Shown piece by piece: positions 13,181-25,094 of a stretch of 64,000 bases of DNA (its first letter is position 1; each line of letters starts with the position of its first letter). This DNA comes from Carallia brachiata. Taxonomy: Eukaryota; Streptophyta; Magnoliopsida; Malpighiales; Rhizophoraceae. The DNA lies in assembly GCA_021464245.1 (NCBI GenBank), contig JADCRB010000055.1:2386487-2450486 (forward strand), in the 5' to 3' direction. The notes beneath the pieces were generated by a model. The model did no database searches and was not told the DNA's origin. It worked only from the letters and a program-made list of their open reading frames with translations. The translations under genes and the position numbers were made by a program.

Positions 13181-13669
13181 TAATACTGTGTTTGGGAGGG
13201 GGGAAAGTGGGGGGAGGGAGAGAAAAGTGAGGGAATTAAGGTAAATTGTTGTGTTTGGAAAATGTTTGAAAAGTGGGGGAGAGGAAAGTTTCTAATTCCT
13301 CTAATCCTCCCTACCTCACCAAAACCAATCCTCCCAAAAATGGGAGGAAAGTTGTTAGTTCTCATACTAAATTTATTAAATGACTCAATTACCCTTACAT
13401 AATTTAAAATTTACAATTTTATCTAAACAAAATATCTCAATAGAATTTATTATGAAGGATAAAATTATTATTTCAACATATTTTATATTCTTCTCCCTCA
13501 CTTTCCACCATTTCCCAAACAAAAGAATTTATAATTTTCCTCCCTCCCATCACCTCTTTCCAAACACAAGAGATGATAGAAAATATTCTCTTCCTCCAAT
13601 GATCCTCTCCTCCACTTTCCTCCCCCTCACTTTACTCTCCCTCAAGAATTTTATCCAAACACAGTGTAA
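13181..13669. mobile_element. Tourist-like (PIF/Harbinger) MITE, 483 bp, TSD TAA
   Basis: The element at 13184-13666 starts TACTGTGTTTGG and ends CCAAACACAGTG, so the termini are inverted repeats differing at one base. It is flanked by TAA on both sides (13181-13183 and 13667-13669), the usual PIF/Harbinger target duplication. The ends are rich in purine (left) or pyrimidine (right) blocks of the GGGAGG/CCTCCC type, so long inverted arms can pair. No transposase frame is present, so it is non-autonomous. Confidence 0.8.
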
Positions 13670-15012
13670 AATCCCATGGGTCTCTAATTCGATGCTTTCG
13701 AACGCGTAAATAATAGTTAACGATTCAATTTATCCATTATTGCCATCTTCGTTTATTTATATAATATTTTGAAAGAGTAATATCATGTAAATATACTTAA
13801 AAAAACATATAAGAGACAAATATTTAATTTAATAATATTATATAATTTATATAATTTTTTAAAATTTAATTTATTTTTTAAATTTAATAATTTAAATTAT
13901 TATATATTTATTATACTCTCACGAATACTTGTCAAAAACTTTTCCTCCATTTTTATATCTCAAAAAAAAAAAAAAAGGTACAAAGTCTATATCTTGACGC
14001 CACCGAAACTCATACGGAGTCCAGACTCCAGAATAAAATACAAAAAAATTGCACCATTCCTCGCAATCCATAATGCGCTAAGCCTACAAAAAGTCAAATG
14101 CAATCCACCCACATCCTGCACGAGAATTTTTTGTGCGAACACAAGTTTCGAGAAAAAGCACTAGAATCCAAAAATTAGAAACAATATTTTTTTTTTTCTG
14201 TTTAGGATCATTCGGTATTTAATCAATAACCTGTTAACTCGGATTGGTTTAAATAAGACCACAAAAATAGTAAAAATTTTCTAATAAATATATAACTTGA
14301 TTATAATTTTAAAATTTAAATTTAAAATTTCTAGATAAATAACAACCTATATCTATTATCCAGCGTTAGTAGAAACAGCTTATTCAAATATTCACAGCAA
14401 GAAATGGGGCCACATCCGGCAAAGGAAAACTGGAAGAGCAAATGGGAAGAGTGAAAAGAGGCCCAACCCAATGAGAAGAAGAGGTAAACTTTGTCTTATA
14501 TAACTATAAAATTAAATATTTAAAAATATTAAATTTTAATTTTAAAAAATAAAATTTATTTCATACTATTAATTTAATAATATTTAATAATTTATTTTTT
14601 ATTTTTTTAAATATAATTTATTTTTTATAATTTAATAATTTAAATTACTACGAATGATGATATTCTTATTTATATTTTTTTTGTCACTATTATTATTTGT
14701 ATTCTTGCTAAGTGTTTTCCATTATCTCGTAGCAGACAGATCCAAACAAACAAAAGTTCTGTGCAAAGCCACGGTAATAAATAAAGGTTATCAGATCATT
14801 AAAACATCCCCGTTTTTGGTACGACCCGAAGGTTGAATCATCATCATCATCATCATCATCGTCATCAGCAGACAACAAATATCACCCAATAGCGACCAGC
14901 CGGCCAAACCAAACTCCGTTTGTTACATTCCGTCACATTCATTACATTCTTAGCTCACAAATCGAAAACCGAAACCCAAAAAAAAAAAAACAGAGAGAGA
15001 GAAAATAAAGCA

Positions 15013-15033
15013 ATGTCTACATTGAAGAAATAA
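15013..15033 (+). promoter_or_regulatory. Short upstream ORF in the EXO70F1 leader
   Basis: A 6-codon frame, ATG TCT ACA TTG AAG AAA TAA, lies about 115 bases before the main start. If the transcript begins upstream of 15013 it would be met first by scanning ribosomes. No peptide conservation can be judged from one sequence. Confidence 0.35.
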
Positions 15034-15147
15034 TAGTGGTCCGCTCCAATCGCAATCCTCAGATTCCCCGCGAATTACGCGCGCGTATTCAAAAACCCTA
15101 AAATCGCAGGCAGAGGAGGAGGGCAGGAGGAGGAGGAGGAGGGAGCG

Positions 15148-17109
15148 ATGGCCACCACCACCACCACGACGAGCATCGGCGGCGGCGGAGCCGACGATCG
15201 TGTGATGGCGACGGCGCAGCAGATCGTCAAGAGCCTCAACACTCCGAAGAACGTCCGGGAAGACATGCTGTTGATCTTATCCAGCTTCGACAACCGGTTG
15301 TCGAACATCACGGATTTGATTAAGGAGGAGACCAATTTGCAGTCCCGATTGGAGTCGGCGGAGAAGATCATTCTCCAGTACGATTCCGCCTCCGCCTCCG
15401 CCGCCCGCCGCCAATCTGCCCTCTCCTGGGAGGACTCCCCTGAGGAAGCCGCCGAGTATTTGTCCGCCATCGACGAGGTCCTCGAGTTGCTCGACGACTT
15501 ATCGATTCAGGCCGACGGAAACGACTCCTTGCACCGGGCGGAAACCGCCATCCAGGTCGGCATGTCGAGGCTGGAGGAAGAGTTCCGCCAAATTCTGACG
15601 AGGAATACCGTTCCCCTCGATGCAGAGCGATTGTACGGATCTATCAGGCGAGTATCGCTTTCCTGTTTATCAAATGATTGTGAAATCGGCGAGGAATTGG
15701 AAAGTTTTGGGGTGATTGAGAGCGAAGAAGGCGCGTGTTTCCACGAACGAGGAGTGAGTTTGGGCGATGATGCGTCTGTGGAACTAATAAATGGCGATGC
15801 TGTTGAGGAGTTGAAAGAGATTGCGGAACGGATGATTCGATCTGGTTATGAAAAGGAGTGCGTACAGGTTTACAGTAATGTTAGGAGAGATGCTTTGGAT
15901 GAGTGTTTACAGATTTTGGGTGTTGAGAAGCTGAGTATTGAAGAGGTGCAGAGAATTGAATGGAAATATTTGGATGAGAAAATGAGGAAATGGGTGCAGG
16001 CTGTGAAAATCACTGTTAAGTTACTTTTGTCCGGAGAAAAGAGGCTTTGTGAGCGGATCTTTTGTGCCTCTGATTCGGCCAAGGAAACCTGTTTTAATGA
16101 GACTGCCAAAGGGTGCGTGATGCAGTTGTTGAATTTTGGGGAGGCTGTGGCTATTGCGAGGAGGTCATCGGAGAAGCTTTTCCGTATTCTGGATATGTAT
16201 GATGCATTGACAGCTGTTCTTCCGGATTTTGAGTTGATGGTTACTGATGATATTGTGTCTAGTGAGGCAAAGGGCGTGCTGGATGGGTTGGCAGATGCTG
16301 CAAGAGGGACTTTTATGGAGTTTGAGAATGCAGTCCAGAATGAGAATTCTAAGAAGCCTGTGCTAGGTGGAGAGATTCATCCACTTACTCGCTACGTATT
16401 GAATTATGTGAAATTGATCGTTGATTATAGTGATTCACTAAATTCCTTATTAGATGGAGATGATCATGAAACAAATGAGTTGCCAAATGACGATGTTGAG
16501 TTGGCAAGTATGAAACCAGTGGCAAGGAGATTGTTGGCTTTGCTATCCTCTTTGGAGTCCAATATTGAGGAGAAGTCCAGATTGTATGAGTCTGGTGCTC
16601 TGCAGTATATATTCCTGATGAATAATATCCTATACATAGTGCAAAAGGTTAAGGACTCGGAACTAATTAATCTTTTAGGAGATCAATGGGTTCGGAAGCG
16701 CCGGGGCCAGATACGCCAATATGCTACAGCTTATCTAAGAGCTGCTTGGAGCAAGGCTTTGTCTTGTTTGAAGGATGAAGGGATGGGTGGAAGCTCTATT
16801 AACGTCTCCAAAGTGGCTTTGAAGGAAAGGTTCAAGAATTTCAATGCTTGCTTTGAGGAAATCTATAGAATTCAGACGGGATGGAAGGTCCCTGATCCTC
16901 AACTTCGTGAAGAGCTTCGACTATCTATATCTGAAAAAGTATTACCGGCTTACCGTGCATTTGTGGGGAGGTTTGGGAGTCAGCTTGAGAATGGAAGGCA
17001 TGCTGGGAAATACATAAAGTACACACCAGAGGATTTAGAGAATTATCTTTTGCACTTATTTGAAGGGTTACCTCTTGTTCTTCATCACATAAGAAAAAAG
17101 GGTACATAG
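15148..17109 (+). CDS. EXO70F1: Exocyst subunit EXO70 family, EXO70F1 type (single exon)
   Basis: EXO70 proteins bind PI(4,5)P2 at the plasma membrane and tether secretory vesicles as part of the octameric exocyst. The uninterrupted frame encodes 653 aa, usual for the family, and lack of introns is typical of plant EXO70 genes outside the A group. After a Thr/Gly-rich start, residues 18-50 ([20 protein letters not shown], then [15 protein letters not shown]) match EXO70F1. The block [20 protein letters not shown] (about 152-171) and the all-helical Exo70 domain (about 265-640) follow, ending with [25 protein letters not shown]. The basic C-terminal tail HHIRKKGT fits the membrane-binding end. 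Start choice: first ATG after an in-frame GC-rich leader. It is convergent with KING1. Confidence 0.95.
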   Translation: MATTTTTTSIGGGGADDRVMATAQQIVKSLNTPKNVREDMLLILSSFDNRLSNITDLIKEETNLQSRLESAEKIILQYDSASASAARRQSALSWEDSPEEAAEYLSAIDEVLELLDDLSIQADGNDSLHRAETAIQVGMSRLEEEFRQILTRNTVPLDAERLYGSIRRVSLSCLSNDCEIGEELESFGVIESEEGACFHERGVSLGDDASVELINGDAVEELKEIAERMIRSGYEKECVQVYSNVRRDALDECLQILGVEKLSIEEVQRIEWKYLDEKMRKWVQAVKITVKLLLSGEKRLCERIFCASDSAKETCFNETAKGCVMQLLNFGEAVAIARRSSEKLFRILDMYDALTAVLPDFELMVTDDIVSSEAKGVLDGLADAARGTFMEFENAVQNENSKKPVLGGEIHPLTRYVLNYVKLIVDYSDSLNSLLDGDDHETNELPNDDVELASMKPVARRLLALLSSLESNIEEKSRLYESGALQYIFLMNNILYIVQKVKDSELINLLGDQWVRKRRGQIRQYATAYLRAAWSKALSCLKDEGMGGSSINVSKVALKERFKNFNACFEEIYRIQTGWKVPDPQLREELRLSISEKVLPAYRAFVGRFGSQLENGRHAGKYIKYTPEDLENYLLHLFEGLPLVLHHIRKKGT

Positions 17110-19687
17110 AGCAGGTATTCACTTTGCTTTTCCTGACAATTAGAGGGACAGAGTCCATTTATTTAAGATATTTGGATAATATGCTTTTGTCTTGTTGTTG
17201 TTTAATGTCTAAAGACGGGTATCTTCCAAAGCTACTCCTTTTATGTTGTGCTTTGTACATGAATTATAGACATTAGCTTCTATTTATGGACTTTTCCCTG
17301 GTTCATGAATTTTATTGTTGCGAATCACATTTAGCATTGGAGTATACGGTGGCTTACTTCATCAGTCCTGAGGGCAATTCAATCAATGTAGCACGTTCTA
17401 TATTTACAGGCTTTGCTCTACTCTCTTTTTGTTTTGGTCATTTATTATTACCCGATAGTATAAGTTCTAGGATTTTGGCATGGGAGATTAATGAGATTGA
17501 ATTTAAGGATATTTTCTGTTCCCAGATTATCCTCCATCACAGGAATTTATTCATCAGATTTGGATGTTGGCCTCTCAAGGATTTTTTCTGTGACTGACAT
17601 GTTTACATCGTTGTGTCTTGAGCATTCCCTAGACCAGTGGGCAGTCCATTTACTCCCTTTAGGAAATTAAAATTTTATTGGAAGGGAGTGAGAAGATTGG
17701 TGGGATAAAATAACTACAAGTTCCCTATAAGCCGGTGACACCAATTAAGTGAGGGGCCCAATGAAATAAGTGGATTTGAAAACGATTTAAATTTCATTAT
17801 TTGGATGAAAGACTTTCAAATAAGTGAATATGATGAAGAACTTCCATTAATAATAATAGTCTCATATTCTTCAAAAGTCCAAGAATTTGATTTGGGCATT
17901 GGCCTCGGAGTTTTTAAGATTATACCTAAGTTATAACTTAAGTACAATAATTCAGACCTTCTTGAGTTGATTAGTAGGTCAATAGGTTTTGTAGGTACTT
18001 CATCAAATTCACTTACATTCATTGCCACAAATCATGGGTAATGTTTTATTTTTCCATAATTATGGGTTCAATCTATATGATTGGACAAGTTGGAAGTAGT
18101 TGACTGGTTTTTGAAGCTTGATTATATTTTTCTTCGATCTGTGGGAGATACTAATTTGTTCTTGTTGGTGCACCTTGTTGGTGATTTGAGGACCTCTGCA
18201 ATAAGCCTTCAACTGTTCATGATGTTTATACATCCTATTGATTTTCGCTGAAAATTATTGAGATTTGTTGGTTCCACACAAAATATAAACAGATATTACA
18301 GATGCAATGGAAGTGTTTTCTAATGTCCAGATTCTTTTTGTTACAACTGCCTCTAAAATGATCCATTTTTACTGGATAATCTTGTTCATATATTTTTGCT
18401 TATGACGGGCCTAGATGAGGATATTTTTGGGATCTGTCATTTTGGGCGCAGGATTACTGGAAAAAGTTGAATCGTTTATCCGTTTTTACTTTCCTTGTGA
18501 TAGTAAACCCTGCTGTAGGTACTGGAGATTAATGTGGATTCATCGTGTCAGCAAGTGACCCCATGAGTATTACTAGTACTAAACTTGAACTAGAGTTAAT
18601 TATCATTCATGAGAACACTTTTGTTTGAAGATTGATGGTAAATAATAGGACTCAGTTTCGAATAAAAAAACGAAAAAGCAAAATTGGGCATGCACGGCTG
18701 AACATGTGTTTGAGTAGCGATTTAAATTAGATAGAATCAAATGGAGAGTGGATGATGTAGGGGGCTCAGTCCCGCCGCGCATGCATTAACTTTGAATAAT
18801 GGTTTTATCTTTGGCTGTGTTGAACTCGGAACAAATTTACGCGGTATTCGAAGTTTTTGTCGGGTTGCTGGATGACTCTTCGGAGCAGAAATCCAGTTGC
18901 TTTGGTCTCTGGATGACACTGTCTACTTGTCTTTTTCAGTTATTTCAAGTGGATCAACTGGAACTTCGGTGGCCTGGCCTGGCAGTTGTTGCGTAGTATG
19001 ATACTCTTACTACTAAATAATACGATGGGCTTCAGCACAAACTACAAGGTTGTTCTTCTGGCAAGAGGAAGTTCCAAATGTGATCTATGGGTTGTAATTT
19101 TTGGGTAAAATATTAGGGGAAGACTGCACACAGTGAACGACTTCTCGCAAAGAAGATTAGGACCCTTATGCGGGTAAGTGAGGATCCGCCTTTCTGTAAT
19201 ACTTGCTGATAGAAATTTCGAAATTAAGCACTATGATGAATTGTACCTTGACAAAGTGAGTGTTTCATTAAATTGAGCGAAATTTGTATAGCATTGAGTT
19301 TGAGGCATTAAATTAATCTGACGGTTGCTACCTTCTTGTTCTTAGCTATTGCTTTGTTTAACGAAGACGCATGATGACGGGTAAAGCAATGGTTTAGATA
19401 GGGATGTCCTAAGCTATGATTGCAAGTGACGGGTAAAACAATAGATTAGAATAATAGAAAACCTGTGCTCGTACTAGCAGTCTTCTAGCACATGCACGGT
19501 GTTGTAACTTGAATTGAAGCCATAATAGGCCACCCCAATCCTCCGGCTGCATGCGTCTTTCAGTTTGTGCCCATTGGTACCGTCGGGTGGGCTTCATGGT
19601 CCGTAAAACAATTTAAGGAATTATTTGATAATTGATAATAAAGCTTACTCAAAATCATAGAACTGTCAGGATAAAAATAAAAACATT

Positions 19688-20329
19688 CATAGAACTAAAG
19701 GTGTCAAAAAGTCGGTTTGGGTTGGATTCAGATTGGATCGTTTCTGGTTCGAATTATTTTCAGTTAGGTTACTTTCAGATTACGTTACATTCAGTTCGAA
19801 TTTAAATTTGGTCATTTCAGATTCGAGTTGAATTTAAAGTAAATTCAGGTCGAATTTATACTAAATCATTATTTTTTTAAATCATTTTTCACTAAAGTAA
19901 AATATTTCAATTAAATATAAAATTCATTCCTATAACTAACTAAATGTTTAAATTTAATTTTTGTGTTATATATTTTTTTAAGTCATTTTTTACTAAAGTA
20001 AAATATTTCAATTAAATCTAAAATTCATTCCTATAACTAACTAAATGTTTAAATTTAGTTTTTGTGTCGTATATATATATATTACGAAAATGATACTAAG
20101 TAGTATTTAAAAAAGATAAGTCAAAAGTAAAAAGTTAAAAAATTTTCACTATTTTGTCTTCTTCTTAGTCCAATGGGTGACCTGGATCCAACCGAAAATT
20201 TTAGATCATTTTCGAGTTGGGTCACTTTTGGATTTGAGTTAAAAAATCAGGTTTTTGACCCAATTTTTTCAGATGAATTCAGACAGGTTATCGGGTTATG
20301 TCACTTTTTGACACCTGTACATAGAACTA
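19688..20329. mobile_element. Mutator-like MITE, 622 bp, 10-bp TSD
   Basis: The element body 19698-20319 begins AAGGTGTCAAAAAGT and ends ACTTTTTGACACCTGTA, giving 13-base terminal inverted repeats (AGGTGTCAAAAAG). It is flanked by the perfect direct repeat CATAGAACTA (19688-19697 and 20320-20329). A 9-11-bp duplication is the mark of Mutator-like elements. Inside are an internal tandem duplication (about 19882-20080) and short AT-rich arms, with no transposase. Confidence 0.85.
19882..20080. repeat. Internal tandem duplication, period about 101 bp
   Basis: Two successive copies start near 19882 and 19983. Each contains ACTAAAGTAAAATATTTCAA, then ATTCATTCCTATAACTAACT, then AAATGTTTAAATTTA. 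The copies differ at only a few bases, so the duplication arose late in the history of this MITE. Confidence 0.8.
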
Positions 20330-21964
20330 TCCAAATCTATTTGTTTGAAACTAGTAGATTTGACCTTGATGGTAATCTGGTGTGTGTTTAATCAATTAAT
20401 TCAAGTTTGAATTTACACGTTGCACAATTTCTCCCGACTAAAAGTGCTAAGTGACGGTTGGATGTAGACTTAAGGATCTGGTGACGGTCGGCTGTAGGAG
20501 TCAGATTCAACGACCGCTGAGTGGGTTATGGGAGAACCACATTTGGGTTTATCAATGTTCCGGTGGTGAGTTTTCTCTGTGAAGGAGATTGAATGAGGAC
20601 CTTAACAGTTAACCACCAGTCTCGATTTACAAGTGCGATAATATACATATTAGTGATGTATTTTAAAACTAATAGATTTGATTCTTTGAGAAATTTTATT
20701 CAAATTTTCATTAAACCAAAATTTTTTTCCCTTATATGTGTGTTTCACCATCTAAATGTGTTGGATTTTATTATGTGTCGTAATAGTCATCATAAAAAAT
20801 TTTGTAGAAGTTTTAGTATTACAGAATTACCTCTTCTTATTTGTTTTTTATTTTTTTTTTAAAAAACTGAGGAAAGAACATTTTAGCCTAAGAGTCGGAC
20901 TTCAAGGAATTTAGATGATTCCTTACTTGGTTTAACGCATTAATTAAATCTCTTAATATTTTGAATATAGTTTTAAAATCGCACATTAAAGGCACTGGTA
21001 ATTTGCAACTGAAAATTTTAGTTTTTCTTAAGGGTAATATAATAAAGTAATTAATTAAAATCTCCATGGGAGAAAAAGCTTTACAACCCTATATCCCCAT
21101 GAGTTTGCGAATCTCTCGTTCTGAAAGTTATCCAATGCCCTGTAACCGAATGTAACAAAAGGTATAATGACACTTGTATAATTTCTGAATTCCCTCGTCT
21201 CAAATTTTTTAGAGCTTTTTCGATCCCATCATGGAATACTGTAGATACGACTGAGTTGAGATAGGTTTCTACGCTGGGAGTCTGAAGCCAGGGTCTAAAA
21301 ATTCAGAAAAGAATAAAGTGAAACATGTTGAGGTAATGGTATATGAACTTTGTGGATATTGTTGTGTAAGAGCACAGGACAGCTGAGTGATCCAAGATTC
21401 AATATTTGAGAAAGATCCAAGTTGGTCAATTTTGGTCCCACCGCTCATGCAAAGTTGTCCTCGAAAGGCCCCAGTGCCTGCACAATTTTTGCTGCATTTA
21501 ATGGCTGCCCCAATGCATGGGACTTTAGACAAGGCTTTGTCGTGCTTGAGTATGCAGCAGGTTGTCCTGTTGCTTGGCAATGGAACACCAAATGTTAATC
21601 CAGTTTTGCCTTATCCATGGTTAGATTCTTCTGTTTTTTGCACAACAAACAAAGGAAGCCATTTGCTTTATTATTATTATTGTTTTTTTTTTTGCCCTTT
21701 GCAAATTTCAGCATCCAAATTTATCAGGACAGGGCAAGAACAGCTCTTTATTTCATGTCAACACAAAGAAGCTCTGTCAGGGCTTGCCAGTACCTGAAAG
21801 ATAACTGGAAAAATGAAACTGTGACCTACAGTCAAGAGGAGGAAAATTAAATACAAGGAACTAACCTATGCTACAATTATTACAGTCAACTGGTTCTGAC
21901 AAGGCAAAGGCGATTACCACAGTTCAATCAATCTGGAAAGCAGTTTCGATCATTAGGCAACAAG

Positions 21965-24900
21965 TTAAGCTCTGCTGTTTGGGGGCATTGGTAGTACTCC
22001 ATCAAAGAAATCACCAAAGTAACCGCGCGGCTCATGTACAAGCCTTGAAATGATGTCTCTCAGAGTGATCACCCCTTCTAGATTTCCAGCAGCATCTACA
22101 ACATATATTCGATGGATTTTTTCGGAGTCGAGCTTCCGAATCACTTCTTTAATTGTGTGATCTCTGGTGCAGGTAATCATCCCACCCAATATCGGCAAGT
22201 TTTCTTCATGGTTCTTCAAGTAGCCTCTCACTGCCGTCAGAAAGTTCTTTGCTGTGATAGACCGTCAACAAGTGTTAGAATGAATGCACTTCAGCAGCAG
22301 AGGGTAGTTACAGTGCAAAACTGAGATCGTAAGAAGTATGAAGACTTACGGCCAGAATTAGTTACCCCATCATGCCCATGCCCTAATATGTCCGCAAAAT
22401 TAAAGCATAGGAGAAACAAAACAAGGTAGCTTCTTGTTGTTTAATGAAAAGAAATGCACTAGTTTAGATCCAACAACTGCAATTTCATTTTAGCGTTTTC
22501 TTCCCTTCACAGAATTTTAAATATGGCTGTTGAAATAGTAATGGGAATGGGAATTTTAGTTAAGGCCTCACAAAACTTTGAATTGCCCAGAAGGATCATC
22601 ATGCCTATGATATATGAATTGTGTGGAGATCCACTAACGGTCAATGCAGGCGTTTAAAATGTAAAACAACTGACAAATTCTGCACGGAACATGTCACTGG
22701 CTTTGAAATTGGATCTGCATACCAACGTATTTTGTCATCATTTCCTTACAGGTTTTGATGACCAGTAATTCAGGCACATTTTAAGGTCCTCAAGTATGTC
22801 AATCAGCGAGCATAAGTCACCCTGAAGTGCCGAATGGAGCTCAATGATTGAAGGAAAAAAAGAAGCTACGAACCTATAATCATGATAGATCTCTGGTGCA
22901 GTTAAAAGAAACTGAACATCTCTTAGACTTATGTTGCCCACTGCCTTTCCAGCGGCACTTTCAACCACAGGTATGCCCCCAATCCTCTTTTTCCTCATAA
23001 GCTTAAAAGCCTGGAGAACTGGTTCTTCCTCGTGCACCTAAAGCATACAAAGAATGGAAAAAAGATAGAGAATCAGAATGCAACATCCTAAACAACACGT
23101 GTTATTGTCTTAAAGCAAATGTTCGGTAAAAGAGAGGCCTAATAACAGATTCAGCCTGCCATTTGCCCAGAACACAGATGAACTTGCTCAAAAGTAAAAT
23201 CAGGTATTCAGATAACACCATTGGTATTTCAATTTATCTCCATGGCCAGGCCAAATATTTGATCTGACTGGTTGTTGACATAAAACTCTGATCCTAGTAA
23301 GATGAAGAACTAAAAAAAAATATGTTTATCTATCTACTTTCCACCAATGTCCAATAATTCAGTACATCAGACCAAGCATTGCAGAATCGAGATTACCATT
23401 TCCTCAAAAAAGTAAACATCACAGAATATTCAACCAAGAACATTAACACACCTTGACCATTTGGTCAGGAGACATGAGGGGAAGGCCAATTTCAGAGAGC
23501 ACCTTGGTTCCCCAGCTCTCAAACCAATGAAGCCCAGCACATTCAGCTAGCATGTGAATAACAGCAGACTGGGTGATTATGTTATCAATTTTCCCTTCAC
23601 CCAGATCAACCACAGGGATACTTTTCATTCGGTACTTTGATAGCAACAACAGCATTGTCAAAAAGGAGTTTGATTTCTGCAATGCAAGAAATGGTGCCCA
23701 ACGGAATGACCCTGAGATGTCTCGCACCTGTATGATCTTAAGTTAGACATGTGAAAAGAAATGGTGAAGCTTTGTATTACAGTCAAAAGTAAGCAATAAT
23801 ACCGTTGTTTTTGTAGATGTGGGAGGAAGTCAGAGCCTCAAAAAAGTTTCCAGAAGTTGCTGAAGCATCTTCAGGACCCAAAGTCCCAATTCCTGCAACC
23901 TTAGTCACCCCTTTAACAGCCCATTCCACAGCAGCACCAGAGGATGGAGTCAATGGGCTCCGAGGAGATGGGGGTTCAGACTAAAAAAAAAAAAAAAAAA
24001 GTAATAAAAATTAGAGTTGTCGTCACCAATTCACATAGATGGCCAACAAATTAACAAAAAGAATGTTGCCATTATTCATGGTCTAACCCATCAATTTGAT
24101 TTATCCAAAAAAGAAACTGATCAAAGAATTCAATTTTTTCTCACAAGACACAAAACTATTAATAGAAACATAGTAAATAGATCTCCCCATAATCAGGAAT
24201 TTAACCTTTACCTTATAGTTTGAACAGCAAGGCTTTTACCAGTTTCTCAATTAATTACAGGGCAGAGTAACCATGACACAACAAAAACAACAAGATGAGG
24301 CCTTTCGCTTCTTCTCCATACATTTACTAGCCCCACCATTAGAAAAGAGTCTATAATAGAAAGAGATTGAAAAAAAAAAAAAATCAACAAAAACCTGATG
24401 CAAAATCCAGACAACAATCCCAGCAAACTCAACGATGCCAAGATATCTGTCGATCCAGGTGGCATCCTCAGAAGCATCAACATCCACCACCGGTGCGCTT
24501 AGAATTCTATGTTCTGAAAGCATTTTAACTGCATCCGCCAGACTTGTGTCTGACCTTATCTCGATCACTGCCATGTCCATTTCGATCAAACATCTTTCAC
24601 AGTTGACGAATCAAATTAACTCATTAAACCCAAAAAAAAAAAAGAGTTTTTAATGGGGCTGTGATGCAGAAAATTTAAGTAGAAGCAGAAAAAAGCAGAT
24701 GCAGGACAGAGTTATGGTCAATTGATTAATATTTATAATAAAAATTAACGTATTTTTTTTTTTTTATTATAAACATTAACCGTCTGATTCAGTATGTCTG
24801 ATTTTTCTGCATCTGCGAAATAGTACTCGGCTGCGATATTATGATTATTAGAATACCTTGAGAAGAAGGAGCAGGAGGGAAAGAAGAGACTGGAATGCTC

Positions 24901-25094
24901 TCAAAGCAAGCGTTGAGCTTCTCCGTGGGACTGAGCTGAGGCTCCTGCCCATCCCAAAGATCCTCTACTTTCATCCCCAGCCTCGCCTCTGGACTCCTCG
25001 GGCTCTCCTCCCCTCCTCCTCCTCCTTCACCGCCACAATACTCTCTCTCACCACCTGCACGCCCGCCATCGCCGTTCTCTCTCTCTTCCTGCAT
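21965..25094 (-). CDS. KING1: SnRK1 gamma subunit KING1-like, four CBS motifs; two splice-junction anomalies
   Basis: KING1 is the plant gamma-type regulatory subunit linked to the energy-sensing kinase SnRK1; its CBS motifs form the nucleotide-binding fold. Exons, 5' to 3': 25094-24857, 24567-24395, 23980-23803, 23727-23452, 23037-22874, then about 22256-21965 to the stop. Motifs in order: ARLGMKVEDLWDGQEPQLSP in exon 1; CBS1 IEIRSDTSLADAVKMLSEHR in exon 2; CBS2 with RMKSIPVVDLGEGKI in exon 4; CBS3 with RKKRIGGIPVVESAAGK in exon 5; CBS4 with KIHRIYVVDAAGNLEGVITL in exon 6, ending FGDFFDGVLPMPPNSRA. Two problems: exon 3 ends with one base too many to join exon 4 in frame, and exon 6 is preceded by ACG where CAG is expected (near 22257). 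Either the sequence has local errors or the locus is damaged. The start at 25094 gives an unusual Gly/Glu-rich N-terminus. Confidence 0.85.
24655..24845. mobile_element. Hairpin MITE in KING1 intron 1
   Basis: The left arm (GATGCAGAAAA near 24663, then GCAGATGCAGGA, then ATTTATAATAAAAATTAA) is repeated in inverted form on the right (TTTATTATAAACATTAACC, TTTTTCTGCATCTGCG, ending near 24838). The two arms can fold into one long hairpin, as expected for a MITE. It fills most of the 289-base intron 1. The precise ends and target duplication are not clear. Confidence 0.55.

Larger units (their letters stand above)
10094..15147. other. Gene-poor AT-rich region with transposon debris
   Basis: Five kilobases without a supportable gene. 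The left part holds the COMMD9-like 3' flank and a (TA)n run near 10730. Around 11870-11970 is an unusually CpG-rich patch with two ACGCGT palindromes, of unknown meaning. A Tourist-like MITE occupies 13181-13669. AT-rich low-complexity blocks near 13800-13920 and 14500-14650 resemble each other. The last 250 bases are the EXO70F1 promoter and leader, with an AAACCCTAAA telo-box-like site near 15093. Short open frames here show no protein-like composition. Confidence 0.55.
17110..21964. other. Long intergenic region between convergent EXO70F1 and KING1
   Basis: The first few hundred bases are presumably the EXO70F1 3' UTR. No frame in 17.2-19.6 kb looks protein-coding. A Mutator-like MITE sits at 19688-20329. 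Between 21.27 and 21.84 kb there are overlapping open frames on both strands of non-AT-rich sequence, discussed under findings; no product could be recognised. The last 100 bases should include the KING1 3' UTR. Confidence 0.5.

Noticed and set aside
24789..24856. Extension of KING1 exon 1 through to GILIIIISQPSTISQ
   Set aside because: This is the intron 1 read-through; the CAAG|GTATTC donor at 24857/24856 and the in-phase acceptor at 24567 give the family sequence SSQVIEIRSD.
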